Below are positions 1 to 6,476 of a stretch of 10,018 nucleotides of DNA, in pieces (the stretch's first letter is position 1; every line of letters begins with the position of its first letter). Made by a program: the position numbers and the translations under genes. The stretch is from Actinomycetes bacterium (GTDB lineage: Bacteria > Actinomycetota > Actinomycetes > Actinomycetales > Cellulomonadaceae): the NCBI GenBank assembly GCA_023460255.1, contig JAEWQZ010000277.1, positions 1-10,018 of the forward strand. The letters run 5' to 3'. Under the pieces are notes generated by a model, which did not search any database, was not told the DNA's origin, and saw only the letters and a list, made by a program, of their open reading frames with translations.

Positions 1-677
1 CGCCCGGCGCGCGAGGCCCGCAGCTCCCCGGCGTCGCCGGCGGCCACCACGCGACCCTTGTCGATGATGACGACGTCGTCGCAGAGCCGCTCGACGAGGT
101 CGAGCTGGTGGGAGGAGAACAGCACCGGCACGCCCGCCCGCGCCCGGGCCTGCAGCTGGTCACCCATCCCGTCGATGGCCAGCGGGTCCAGGCCCGAGAA
201 CGGCTCGTCGAGGACGAGCAGCGTCGGGTCGTGCACGAGCGCCGCGGCGACCTGCACACGCTGCTGGTTGCCGAGCGACAGGGTGTGCAGGACGTCGTCG
301 GCGCGGTCGGCGAGGCCGAGCTCGACGAGCAGCTCCTCGGTGCGCCGGCGGGCGGTCGCCAGGCCCAGCCCGTGCACCCGCCCCAGGTAGACGAGCTGGT
401 CGGCGACCTTCATCTTGGGGTACAGGCCGCGCTCCTCCGGCATGTAGCCGAAGCGCGCCCGCACCGGCAGGGTCAGAGGCTTCCCGCCGAGCTCGACGCG
501 CCCGGCGTCGGGGGCCAGCACGCCCATGACGATCCGCATCGCCGTCGTCTTGCCCGCGCCGTTCGCGCCGACGAAGCCGGTCGTCCGCCCGGGACGGACG
601 GCGAAGCTCACCTCGTCCAGCGCGACGGTGCCGCCGAAGGCGCGGCTCACCCCCTCGAGCCTGAGCTCCTCGTCCAC
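1..677 (-). CDS. ABC transporter ATP-binding protein (partial, C-terminus off the left edge)
   Basis: ATPase subunit expected to power a membrane ABC transporter. 225 codons are visible; the frame is still open at the window edge. All nucleotide-binding motifs can be read: Walker A GANGAGKT (residues 37-44), a YMPEERGLYPKM segment in the Q-loop region (79-90), signature LSLGNQQ (133-139, a variant of LSGGQ), Walker B LLVLDEP (153-159), D-loop SGLDP (161-165) and the switch histidine in FSSHQ (His190). The overall pattern, especially the PEERGLYPKM segment, resembles the NatA/YhaQ-type ATPases that pair with ABC-2 type permeases and often carry a C-terminal DUF4162; that tail and any permease would lie left of the window. 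The GTG start was chosen because GGGAGAAGGG lies 6 bases upstream and homology begins at once with an ELRLEGVSRAF strand. Substrate unknown. The ATPase call is very secure; subfamily and partner are inference. Confidence 0.93.
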   Translation of the reverse strand, partial: MDEELRLEGVSRAFGGTVALDEVSFAVRPGRTTGFVGANGAGKTTAMRIVMGVLAPDAGRVELGGKPLTLPVRARFGYMPEERGLYPKMKVADQLVYLGRVHGLGLATARRRTEELLVELGLADRADDVLHTLSLGNQQRVQVAAALVHDPTLLVLDEPFSGLDPLAIDGMGDQLQARARAGVPVLFSSHQLDLVERLCDDVVIIDKGRVVAAGDAGELRASRAG

Positions 678-683
678 CGGTGG

Positions 684-693
684 CCCTTCTCCC
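684..693 (-). promoter_or_regulatory. Ribosome binding site of the ABC ATPase gene
   Basis: Read on the minus strand, GGGAGAAGGG ends 6 bases before the GTG start at 677. It supports that start over other GTG or ATG codons nearby. Confidence 0.6.
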
Positions 694-751
694 GTCCCCG
701 CCAGCACCCACGTCCACGTACGGTGCCGCACACCGCACGGCACCGACGAGA

Positions 752-757
752 ACCCTA
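752..757 (-). promoter_or_regulatory. Candidate -10 box of the ABC ATPase gene
   Basis: TAGGGT on the minus strand, with a weak -35-like GTGAAG at 774-779 and a 16-base spacer. It would give a leader of roughly 65-70 bases that includes the ribosome binding site. It lies in the 180-base divergent gap (678-857) shared with the DedA gene; nothing else recognisable is in that gap. Weak match, inference only. Confidence 0.3.
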
Positions 758-844
758 CCGACGAGCCTGACGCCTTCACGGGACCCTCACCACCCCACCG
801 CCCGGCCCCCTCGGGTCCGGGGGGAGGGACCGGACCGGGCCCCG

Positions 845-850
845 TACCCT
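845..850 (+). promoter_or_regulatory. -10 box for a leaderless transcript of the DedA gene
   Basis: TACCCT lies exactly 7 bases before the GTG at 858, so transcription would begin at or beside the start codon. There is no Shine-Dalgarno sequence in between. No convincing -35 box is visible. The same geometry recurs at five other genes in the window. Confidence 0.55.
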
Positions 851-857
851 GGGCCGT

Positions 858-1595
858 GTGACCCTCGTGGAGACCCTCGTCGCGCACGCCGCCCTGCCGG
901 CGGTCGGCCCCGTCCCGACCCTCGGCCCGGACTGGCTCGACGCGGAGCACCTGATCTCCTCGTTCGGCAGCTACGCGCTCATCGGCGTCGTGCTCGTCGT
1001 CTTCATCGAGACGGGCCTGCTGTTCCCGTTCCTGCCGGGCGACTCCCTGCTCTTCACCGCGGGGATGCTCATCGCGCACGACAGCATCGGCGTCCCCCTG
1101 TGGGTGATGTGCCTCGCCCTCTTCGCCTCGGCGTTCCTCGGCGACCAGACCGCGTACGTCATCGGGCGCAAGGCCGGCCCGCGCATCTTCAACAAGCCCG
1201 ACTCGCGGTTCTTCAAGCAGCAGTACATCGACCAGACCTACGCGTACTTCGACAAGTACGGCGGGCGGACGATCATCATCGCGCGGTTCGTGCCCTTCGT
1301 GCGGACCTACGCCCCGGTCGCGGCCGGCGTCGGTCACATGAACTACCGGCACTTCGTCTCGTTCAACGTCATCGGCGCGTTCCTGTGGGGCGTGGGCGTC
1401 ACGGTGCTCGGCTACCTGCTCGGCGACATCCCGTTCATCAAGGACAACATCGAGCTCATCGCCATCGGCATCGTCGGCGTCTCGGTGATCCCGATCGTGG
1501 TCGAGGTGCTCCGTCAGCGCAGCAAGGCCCGCGACGCCCGCTACGACGACCCGGCCGAGCGCGACCGCGTCACCACCGAGGACATCGAGGGCTGA
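858..1595 (+). CDS. DedA family membrane protein (SNARE-associated / VTT domain)
   Basis: Integral membrane protein of the DedA superfamily, 245 residues. Members are half-helix-containing transporters; several flip undecaprenyl phosphate or phosphatidylethanolamine across the cytoplasmic membrane and affect envelope integrity and proton-motive-force homeostasis. Family motifs are all present: an acidic residue before a Pro-rich re-entrant loop (Glu51, then FPFLPGD 56-62), GDQTAYVIGRKAG (95-107), the arginine motif RFVPFVRT (143-150) followed by Pro153 and AG (156-157), and the N-x6-W pair (Asn170, Trp177). Hydrophobic segments lie near 38-58, 63-74, 80-95, 167-190 and 199-217; the last 28 residues are charged and probably cytoplasmic. 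Length is normal for the family. GTG at 858 is preferred because of the leaderless -10 box. It precedes the YwiC-like gene by 45 bases, but that gene has its own promoter. Exact substrate cannot be told from sequence. Confidence 0.93.
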   Translation: MTLVETLVAHAALPAVGPVPTLGPDWLDAEHLISSFGSYALIGVVLVVFIETGLLFPFLPGDSLLFTAGMLIAHDSIGVPLWVMCLALFASAFLGDQTAYVIGRKAGPRIFNKPDSRFFKQQYIDQTYAYFDKYGGRTIIIARFVPFVRTYAPVAAGVGHMNYRHFVSFNVIGAFLWGVGVTVLGYLLGDIPFIKDNIELIAIGIVGVSVIPIVVEVLRQRSKARDARYDDPAERDRVTTEDIEG

Positions 1596-1627
1596 CGCCG
1601 CAGGCCCGGTCCGTCCGCCCGACGATC

Positions 1628-1633
1628 TAGGCT
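1628..1633 (+). promoter_or_regulatory. -10 box for a leaderless transcript of the YwiC-like gene
   Basis: TAGGCT, then 7 bases, then the ATG at 1641. It lies in the 45-base gap after the DedA gene, which argues that the YwiC-like gene has its own promoter and is not simply co-transcribed. No ribosome binding site and no clear -35. Confidence 0.55.
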
Positions 1634-1640
1634 GCCGGGC

Positions 1641-2462
1641 ATGCCTCCTGCGGTCACCTCCGGCACGGGTACGCCCACGACGGCGCCCGCCCGGCCCCCG
1701 CGCTCGCGCCGCTGGGTCCGGCTGTGGGTCCCGAACCAGCACGGCGCGTGGGCGATGCTCGTCCTGCCGCCGGCCGTCGGCGCCGTGCGCGGCGAGGCCT
1801 CGTGGGTGCACCTCTGGCTGCTCGCCGCGTGGCTCGTCGCCTACCTCGCCTACTTCGCGACGACCGTCTGGCTGCGGTCGGGACGCAAGACGCGCTACCT
1901 GCGGCCGGTGCAGGTCTACGGCGGGGTGCTCGCCGTCGTCGGCGGGGGCCTGCTCGTCGTCGAGCCGCAGCTGCTGCGCTGGGGCGTGGTGTTCGCCCCC
2001 CTGCTCGCCGCGAGCCTGACGTTCTCCGCGCGGCGCGCGGAGCGTGCCCTGACCAACGACGTGCTGACGGTCGCCGCGACGAGCCTCATGGCCGTCATCG
2101 CCTACGGGCTCGGCGCGCCCGACGACGGTGCGTGGCTCCCCGGGGCGGGGCACGCCGCCGGGTGGGCGCTGGCCGCGGCGTCGGCCGCCTACCTCGTGGG
2201 CACCGCCCTGTACGTCAAGACGATGATCCGCGAGCGCGGCAACCGCGCGATGTACGCGGCGTCGGTGACGTACCACCTGCTCGTCGCCGCGGCCTTCGCC
2301 TGGTGGCTGCCCTGGGTGGGCGCGTTCCTCGCGGTGATGGCCGTGCGCGCGTGCCTGGTCCCCCGGCACTGGCCCCGGGCTCGCCCGGGCGCCATCGGCG
2401 CCGGCGAGATCGTCGCCAGCGCCGTGCTGGTCCTCGTCCTGCTGGCGCTGCCGCTGGTCTGA
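1641..2462 (+). CDS. YwiC-like family membrane protein
   Basis: Multi-pass membrane protein of 273 residues that I recognise as YwiC-like (PF14256-type) by the signature WVPNQHGAWAML (29-40), a Gln-His-Gly-Ala-Trp motif near the first membrane segment. Other conserved-looking polar stretches are RKTRYLRP (82-89), ERALTNDVLT (134-143) and YVKTMIRERGN (191-201), which would sit in loops between about seven hydrophobic segments. The first 25 residues are a Pro/Thr/Arg-rich cytoplasmic tail. The molecular function of the family is unknown. In Bacillus subtilis ywiC lies near the nitrate respiration/fnr region, which is no proof of a role here. ATG at 1641 is supported by the TAGGCT box 7 bases upstream. 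The gene ends 14 bases from the end of the convergent SLH-protein gene, leaving no room for separate terminators. Confidence 0.82.
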   Translation: MPPAVTSGTGTPTTAPARPPRSRRWVRLWVPNQHGAWAMLVLPPAVGAVRGEASWVHLWLLAAWLVAYLAYFATTVWLRSGRKTRYLRPVQVYGGVLAVVGGGLLVVEPQLLRWGVVFAPLLAASLTFSARRAERALTNDVLTVAATSLMAVIAYGLGAPDDGAWLPGAGHAAGWALAAASAAYLVGTALYVKTMIRERGNRAMYAASVTYHLLVAAAFAWWLPWVGAFLAVMAVRACLVPRHWPRARPGAIGAGEIVASAVLVLVLLALPLV

Positions 2463-2476
2463 CGACGATCAGCCGA

Positions 2477-4846
2477 TCAGGGCAGGACCTTCCGGTCGAG
2501 GCGGTTGAGGAACGCGGCCATCGCCTGCCGGTCCACGGCCGCCGTCGGGCGGTAGCCCCCGTCCGTGTAGCCACCCGCGACACCCACCGAGGCGAGCCAG
2601 GCGATCTCTTTGTAGAACGGGTCGGTCGTGCGCACGTCCCGGAACGGGGAGGTCGCCGGCGCGGTGAACGCCGGCTTGCCCGCGAACCGGTAGAGGAACG
2701 CCGCCATCGCCTGCCGCTCGACAGCGAGCCCCGGCCGGAAGGTCCCGTCGGGCCACCCCGTGGTGATGCCCGTGGACGCGAGCCAGCAGATCTCCTTGTA
2801 GAACGGGTGCGTCACCGCGACGTCCCTGAACGGCGAGGTCCTGGGCGCGGTGTACGCGGGACGCCCCTTCATCCGGTACAGGAACGCCGCCATCGCCTCG
2901 CGGGTGACCGACGCCGTCGGACCGTACGTGCCGTTCGCGTTGCCGGTGGAGATGCCGTTGGCCTTCATCCACGCGATCTCGCGCACGAACGGGTGGCTCG
3001 CTGGGACGTCGGTGAAGACGTGGCTGAGGTCAGCCGCCCAGAGCTGCGCGTCGACGTCGACGGGTGTGGCCTCGGTGACCACCAGAGGTGTCGGCGCGGC
3101 GCTCGTCCAAGGGGCGACCCAGTCGTAGGCCTGCGAGCCGTACGTCCCGGTGCCGCCGAAGTGGAGGCTGAACGAACCAGGCGCCACGCCTTCGATGGTG
3201 TACCTCCCGTCGGCGGCCGTCTCGGCGTGCTGGTACCCGCCGTCAGCGCCCAACGTCACGTCGACCCCCGCGACGGGCTCGCCCCTGGGGCCGGTCACGA
3301 CCCCGGACACCGTCGTCGGCCGGGGGAGGACCAGTCCGAGGGTGAGCGAACCGCCGTCGGGCACGTCGACGGTCGCACCGTTGTGACATGGCCTGTTCCC
3401 CGGCCCACGCGACACGTAGCCGTCCGCCTCGGCGCAGACCTCGTTCGGCCCGCCACGCACGCCAACGACGCTGTACCGCCCGTTCGCGTCCGTCCTGCCC
3501 CACTGCCGACTCCAGTCCGAGCTGCTCCAGTCCCCCGAGGTCACGGAGACGTTCACGTTGGGGATCGGCCGGCCGGCGGTGTCCGTCACGACTCCGGTCA
3601 GCGACGAGCCCCTGGAGAGCTCGATGTCGATGCCCGACAGGACGTCACCGGCGGCGACGCGCAGTGTCCGCGCCCCGTCCAGGGTCGTCGCGTCGTCGTA
3701 GTACTCGGGTAGGAAGCCCGGCACCTCGGCCTTGAGCACGTGCTCTCCGGGCGACAGCAGAAGTCGGTACTGCCCCGTGCTCCGATCGAGCTTCAGGTCG
3801 TACCTGCCAGAGACGGGATGGAGCCAGGTGTTGTCGTAGGTACCTTCACCGCTCGGGCCGTCGAGCCGACCGGTGACGAGACCGCCCCGGACCAGCTCGT
3901 AGCGGGCGTTCGTCACGCCCTCGGCGGGGACCGACAGTGTCGTGTTCTCGGACAGGACCGTCAGCGCCGGGTCACTGAACCACAGGGTGTACTCACCTGG
4001 ACGGACGCCGATGATCGTGAACGTCCCGTCAGTCGCGGTCCGCCACTGCCCAGGGTGGCCGATGCACCTGCTGGTCGAGCCGCTGCGGTAGCAGCGGGTG
4101 AGCGAAAGGCTCACGCCGCCTGCCGGATCACCGAATTGGTCGACGACGGACCCGCTCACCGAGACGCCGGCCTCGAGCACCGCGTCGATGCCCGAGACCG
4201 TCTGCCCCGCCGCGACGGTGATCGGGGTCGCGTCGTCGATCGACTGGGCGTCGTCGTAGTACTCCGGCGCGATGCCGTCCCACGCGGCACCCAGGAACTC
4301 CACGACGTGCTCGCCGGGCGAGACGAGCATCGAGTAGCCACCCGCATGGTCGTAGCGGACGGTCGTGTCCATTCCGGGTTCAGCGAGGTCGACAGCACTC
4401 GGGAAGCCCACGCCGTCAGCGTCCGTGATGGTTCCCGTGATGATGCCTCCCAGCTGCACCGTCACGTCGAGCGTCGTCGACGCCGGGGTGTAGAGGCGGT
4501 GGAACTGCCTCACATACCGGAAGAGCTCCGGGTCGCTGAAGTCCACCCCCGCCGCCTCGGTCGCGCTGAGCCCCGAGAGCTCGTAGTTGCCGTCGCCGTC
4601 GGTGACGTCAGTCGCCCGAGACTCCTGGTCCGTGACGACCATGCCCTCGACCGGCGCGCCCGATTCGTCGGTCACGCGCCCGGACAGGACCACTCCGCTC
4701 GCCGCGTCGGCGGCCGCTCCGGCGCTCGCCGGCAGCCCCGTGAGCAGGAGTGCCCCGGTCAGGACCGCAACGACGCCGCGGAGCCGTCCGCGGCCGTTCG
4801 CCGCCCCCCATCGACCCTGCAGACCAGATGACGTCGTCGTTCGCAC
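2477..4846 (-). CDS. Secreted modular surface protein: six carboxypeptidase-regulatory-like beta modules plus three SLH repeats
   Basis: 789-residue exported protein, probably wall-associated; no catalytic domain is visible, so a structural or binding role is likely. An Arg-rich n-region and hydrophobic core (about 24-39) ending in ASA/AGA (40-44) form a signal peptide. Six modules of about 93 residues follow (52-133, 135-227, 228-321, 322-413, 414-508, 511-605), most starting with a [SV]xxGxVxDxxGxP-like strand typical of carboxypeptidase-regulatory/Cna-B-like folds. Modules 2 and 4 share SPGEHV and PEYYDDA motifs. The C-terminus holds three SLH repeats starting with F-x-DV at 611, 673 and 735, an exact 62-residue period, and ending in [TED]R[EQ]AMAAFLYR-like strands. 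There is no sortase motif. Cysteines: 252/261, 471/487 and 687. The GTG start follows AAGGGAG by 4 bases; an ATG 13 codons upstream lacks a ribosome binding site and would lengthen the signal peptide. G+C looks lower than in its neighbours. Ligand unknown. Confidence 0.9.
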   Translation of the reverse strand: MRTTTSSGLQGRWGAANGRGRLRGVVAVLTGALLLTGLPASAGAAADAASGVVLSGRVTDESGAPVEGMVVTDQESRATDVTDGDGNYELSGLSATEAAGVDFSDPELFRYVRQFHRLYTPASTTLDVTVQLGGIITGTITDADGVGFPSAVDLAEPGMDTTVRYDHAGGYSMLVSPGEHVVEFLGAAWDGIAPEYYDDAQSIDDATPITVAAGQTVSGIDAVLEAGVSVSGSVVDQFGDPAGGVSLSLTRCYRSGSTSRCIGHPGQWRTATDGTFTIIGVRPGEYTLWFSDPALTVLSENTTLSVPAEGVTNARYELVRGGLVTGRLDGPSGEGTYDNTWLHPVSGRYDLKLDRSTGQYRLLLSPGEHVLKAEVPGFLPEYYDDATTLDGARTLRVAAGDVLSGIDIELSRGSSLTGVVTDTAGRPIPNVNVSVTSGDWSSSDWSRQWGRTDANGRYSVVGVRGGPNEVCAEADGYVSRGPGNRPCHNGATVDVPDGGSLTLGLVLPRPTTVSGVVTGPRGEPVAGVDVTLGADGGYQHAETAADGRYTIEGVAPGSFSLHFGGTGTYGSQAYDWVAPWTSAAPTPLVVTEATPVDVDAQLWAADLSHVFTDVPASHPFVREIAWMKANGISTGNANGTYGPTASVTREAMAAFLYRMKGRPAYTAPRTSPFRDVAVTHPFYKEICWLASTGITTGWPDGTFRPGLAVERQAMAAFLYRFAGKPAFTAPATSPFRDVRTTDPFYKEIAWLASVGVAGGYTDGGYRPTAAVDRQAMAAFLNRLDRKVLP

Positions 4847-4850
4847 GGCG

Positions 4851-4857
4851 CTCCCTT
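4851..4857 (-). promoter_or_regulatory. Ribosome binding site that fixes the start of the SLH-protein gene
   Basis: AAGGGAG on the minus strand, 4 bases before the GTG at 4846. It favours this start over the in-frame ATG at 4885, which has no such sequence. Confidence 0.65.
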
Positions 4858-4907
4858 CGCCCCCGGCAGGCGCAGGCTCGGCCACGGGGCGCGGGGGTCC
4901 GCAGCAG

Positions 4908-4913
4908 ACCGTA
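4908..4913 (-). promoter_or_regulatory. Candidate -10 box of the SLH-protein gene
   Basis: TACGGT on the minus strand within the 130-base gap between lemA and the SLH-protein gene (4847-4976). It would give a leader of about 55 bases containing the ribosome binding site. No good -35 hexamer is visible. A 10-base match to the core of the tandem repeat at 5656-5745 lies just upstream, at 4919-4928. Confidence 0.3.
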
Positions 4914-4976
4914 TCGGGTCAGACCGGCACGAAGTGTCGCGTTCCGCTCGTCCGACCGGGTGATCGTGCGGGTGTG

Positions 4977-5561
4977 TCAGGCCCCGGCGGGCCCGAAGTC
5001 GACGGTCGGCACGGCCCTGACGGCCGGGTCCTCCGCCTCGAAGTACTCGGCGCGCGTGAAGCCGAACCAGCCCGCGATGATGTTGGCCGGGAACGTCTCG
5101 ACCTTGGTGTTGAGCTGACGCACGTTGGCGTTGTAGAAGCGCCGGCCGGCCGCGATGCGGTCCTCGGTCGTGGTGAGCTCGTTCTGCAGGGCGAGGAAGT
5201 TCTCGGCCGCCCGCAGCTGCGGGTACGCCTCGGCGACGGCGAACAGCCTGCCGAGCGCGGCGGTCAGCTGGTTCTCCTGGACCGCCTGCTGCGCCGGGCC
5301 CGCGCCCGGGGCTGCGGCTGCCGCGCGCGCCGTCGTGACCTCGTCGAACACCGCGCGCTCGTGCGCCGCGTATCCCTTGACCGTCTCGACCAGGTTCGGG
5401 ATGAGGTCGTGCCGCCGGTGCAGCTCGACGTCGATCTGGCGCCACGCCTCCTGCACGAGGTTGCGCAGCCGGACGAAGCCGTTGTAGGTCGCGACGCCCC
5501 AGATGAGGGCGATGAGACCGATGCCGAGCAGGACGATCAGGACGATGCCGAGCGGTTCCAT
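4977..5561 (-). CDS. lemA: LemA family protein
   Basis: 194-residue LemA-family protein (PF04011 type), the family's usual length. It has an N-terminal membrane helix (about 5-24), then the hallmark YNGFVRLRNLVQEAWRQID (26-44), HDLIPNLVETVKGYAAHE (51-68), AYPQLRAAENFLALQNEL (112-129) and the C-terminal RFYNANVRQLNTKVETFPAN (141-160) followed by GWFGFTRAEYFEAED. LemA proteins are membrane-anchored long-helix proteins of poorly defined function, with most of the chain probably on the outer face. An Ala/Pro-rich stretch (79-90) interrupts the helical core. ATG at 5561 is chosen because GGAGGTCGC runs directly into it; a longer in-frame ATG at 5609 lacks a ribosome binding site. It is last in the minus-strand run after pyrE and the two paralogous membrane genes, but a 171-base gap and a candidate -10 suggest it also has its own promoter. 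Confidence 0.93.
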   Translation of the reverse strand: MEPLGIVLIVLLGIGLIALIWGVATYNGFVRLRNLVQEAWRQIDVELHRRHDLIPNLVETVKGYAAHERAVFDEVTTARAAAAAPGAGPAQQAVQENQLTAALGRLFAVAEAYPQLRAAENFLALQNELTTTEDRIAAGRRFYNANVRQLNTKVETFPANIIAGWFGFTRAEYFEAEDPAVRAVPTVDFGPAGA

Positions 5562-5564
5562 GCG

Positions 5565-5570
5565 ACCTCC
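5565..5570 (-). promoter_or_regulatory. Ribosome binding site of lemA
   Basis: GGAGGT on the minus strand just before the ATG at 5561. A near-consensus Shine-Dalgarno sequence, one of the strongest in the window, and it decides the lemA start. Confidence 0.7.
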
Positions 5571-5588
5571 ACCGAAGACAGTGCCCCG

Positions 5589-5594
5589 ATCGTA
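5589..5594 (-). promoter_or_regulatory. Candidate -10 box of lemA
   Basis: TACGAT on the minus strand, giving a short leader of about 20-25 bases that contains GGAGGT. No clear -35 is seen. It lies downstream (in lemA's direction) of the 15-bp tandem repeat array, so the array would sit just upstream of this promoter. Confidence 0.4.
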
Positions 5595-5655
5595 GCGACG
5601 GGCGGTCACCCGCGGCGGGACCTGGCGGGTGAGGTCGCCGCCCGCCCCGTTCCGC

Positions 5656-5745
5656 GCTCAGACCTGCCGTGCTCAGACCGGCCGTGCTCAGACCGGCCGT
5701 GTTCAGACCGGCCGTGCTCAGACCGGCCGTGCTCAGACCGGCCGC
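5656..5745. repeat. Six-copy 15-bp tandem repeat (minisatellite)
   Basis: Six contiguous units with consensus GCTCAGACCGGCCGT at 5656, 5671, 5686, 5701, 5716 and 5731. Units 2, 3 and 5 are identical; unit 1 has T for G in the GACC-G-GCC core, unit 4 has T for C at its second base, and unit 6 ends in C instead of T. There are no spacers, so it is not a CRISPR. On the minus strand each unit reads CGG CCG GTC TGA plus one codon, so the first-met unit supplies the last residues (Arg-Pro-Val) and the stop of the upstream membrane-protein gene, and the next five repeat the same stop in frame. It lies between that gene and lemA. Confidence 0.95.
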
Positions 5746-6464
5746 GGCCCGGCCGGCGCCGACCGGCCACCGGACCCGTGCTGCCCGGGGTCGTACCCGT
5801 GGTCGCGCCAGACGTACCCGGGCACGGCGTCGATCACCGCGGTCATCAGCGTCAGGCGCTTCGCGATCGTCTCGGTACGCGTCGCGCCGGTGGTCCAGCT
5901 GAGGATGTCCGTGCCCTCGATGCGCATGCTGGTCCCCCGCGCGTCGGGCCGCAGGAGGCGCTCCATGAGGCGCGGGTGCACGACGTCGTGCGCGAACTTC
6001 AGGTCCCGGGACTCCACCCGCCACGCCTTGTTGAAGTCCTCCGACTCGAACTGGATGTCCTGCCCGCCGACGACCTTGGCGAGCTTCGCCCCTAGCCCGT
6101 CCGGCGTGAGCTGGAGGCGGGGCAGGTAGGCGGGCAGCGGGAGGGCCAGCACGTGGAAGGTGTACGTGGTCTGGTTCTTGCCCGACCCCGTCGTGTAGCG
6201 GTACGTGAAGGACACGGCGGGACGCCCGCCGAGGCGGCCGAGCATGACCTCCGTGGCGCGCCGGGAGTGGCCGATGCCGAAGGGCTCCCCGCGCCACCGG
6301 TCGACGAGGGACGGGTCGCCGCCGACGAGGCGCCACCCGCTGGCCCGGCACCATGCGTCGAGCTTCTTGCCGCGCTGGACCTGGTACCAGATCGCCAGTG
6401 CGATCCCCGCCGGGACGAGCAGCAGCAGGACCACGGCGAAGGCCGAGCTCATGTCGGGGTACAT
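5733..6464 (-). CDS. Single-helix membrane protein of unknown function, DUF3137-like core; paralogue of the gene upstream
   Basis: 243 residues. An N-terminal membrane helix (about 8-27) is followed by a basic stretch and a soluble domain. The conserved core is GGQDIQFESEDFNKAWRV (133-150), then AHDVVHPRLMERLL (158-171) and a VWRDHGYDPG end (218-227). The order 'ES-x-x-FN-x-x-(W/F)-x-V ... A-x-x-x-x-x-P-x-(L/F)-MERLL' resembles DUF3137 as I remember it, a family often adjacent to lemA; this is inference. It is clearly paralogous to the product at 6574-7569. ATG at 6464 is chosen because GAGGAGGG lies 4 bases upstream; an in-frame ATG at 6521 has no ribosome binding site. The stop codon lies inside the 15-bp repeat array, so the last three residues are repeat-encoded. 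The tail after residue 227 is Gly/Ser/Pro-rich and looks unstructured. Biochemical role unknown. Confidence 0.85.
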   Translation of the reverse strand: MYPDMSSAFAVVLLLLVPAGIALAIWYQVQRGKKLDAWCRASGWRLVGGDPSLVDRWRGEPFGIGHSRRATEVMLGRLGGRPAVSFTYRYTTGSGKNQTTYTFHVLALPLPAYLPRLQLTPDGLGAKLAKVVGGQDIQFESEDFNKAWRVESRDLKFAHDVVHPRLMERLLRPDARGTSMRIEGTDILSWTTGATRTETIAKRLTLMTAVIDAVPGYVWRDHGYDPGQHGSGGRSAPAGPRPV

Positions 6465-6468
6465 GCGG

Positions 6469-6476
6469 CCCTCCTC
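6469..6476 (-). promoter_or_regulatory. Ribosome binding site fixing the start of the single-helix paralogue
   Basis: GAGGAGGG on the minus strand, 4 bases before the ATG at 6464. It rules in the MYPDM start rather than the 19-residue longer form from 6521. Confidence 0.65.

Noticed and set aside
2463..2476. Bidirectional terminator between the convergent YwiC-like and SLH genes
   Set aside because: Only 14 bases, containing no stable hairpin; the GATCAG motif there is a direct repeat, not an inverted one.
1724..3712. Long plus-strand open frame of 662 codons
   Set aside because: It crosses the YwiC-like gene out of frame and then runs antisense to the SLH protein; no recognisable domain.
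5656..5745. CRISPR-like array
   Set aside because: Units are contiguous 15-mers without spacers and no cas gene is near.
4759..6354. Very long open frame on the minus strand (531 codons) across lemA and the repeat array, reading the array as AGLST pentapeptides
   Set aside because: It is the wrong frame of lemA and of the membrane paralogue; its composition is Arg/Ala/Pro-rich as expected for a shadow in GC-rich DNA. The pentapeptide look is a product of the 15-bp unit, not a pentapeptide-repeat protein.
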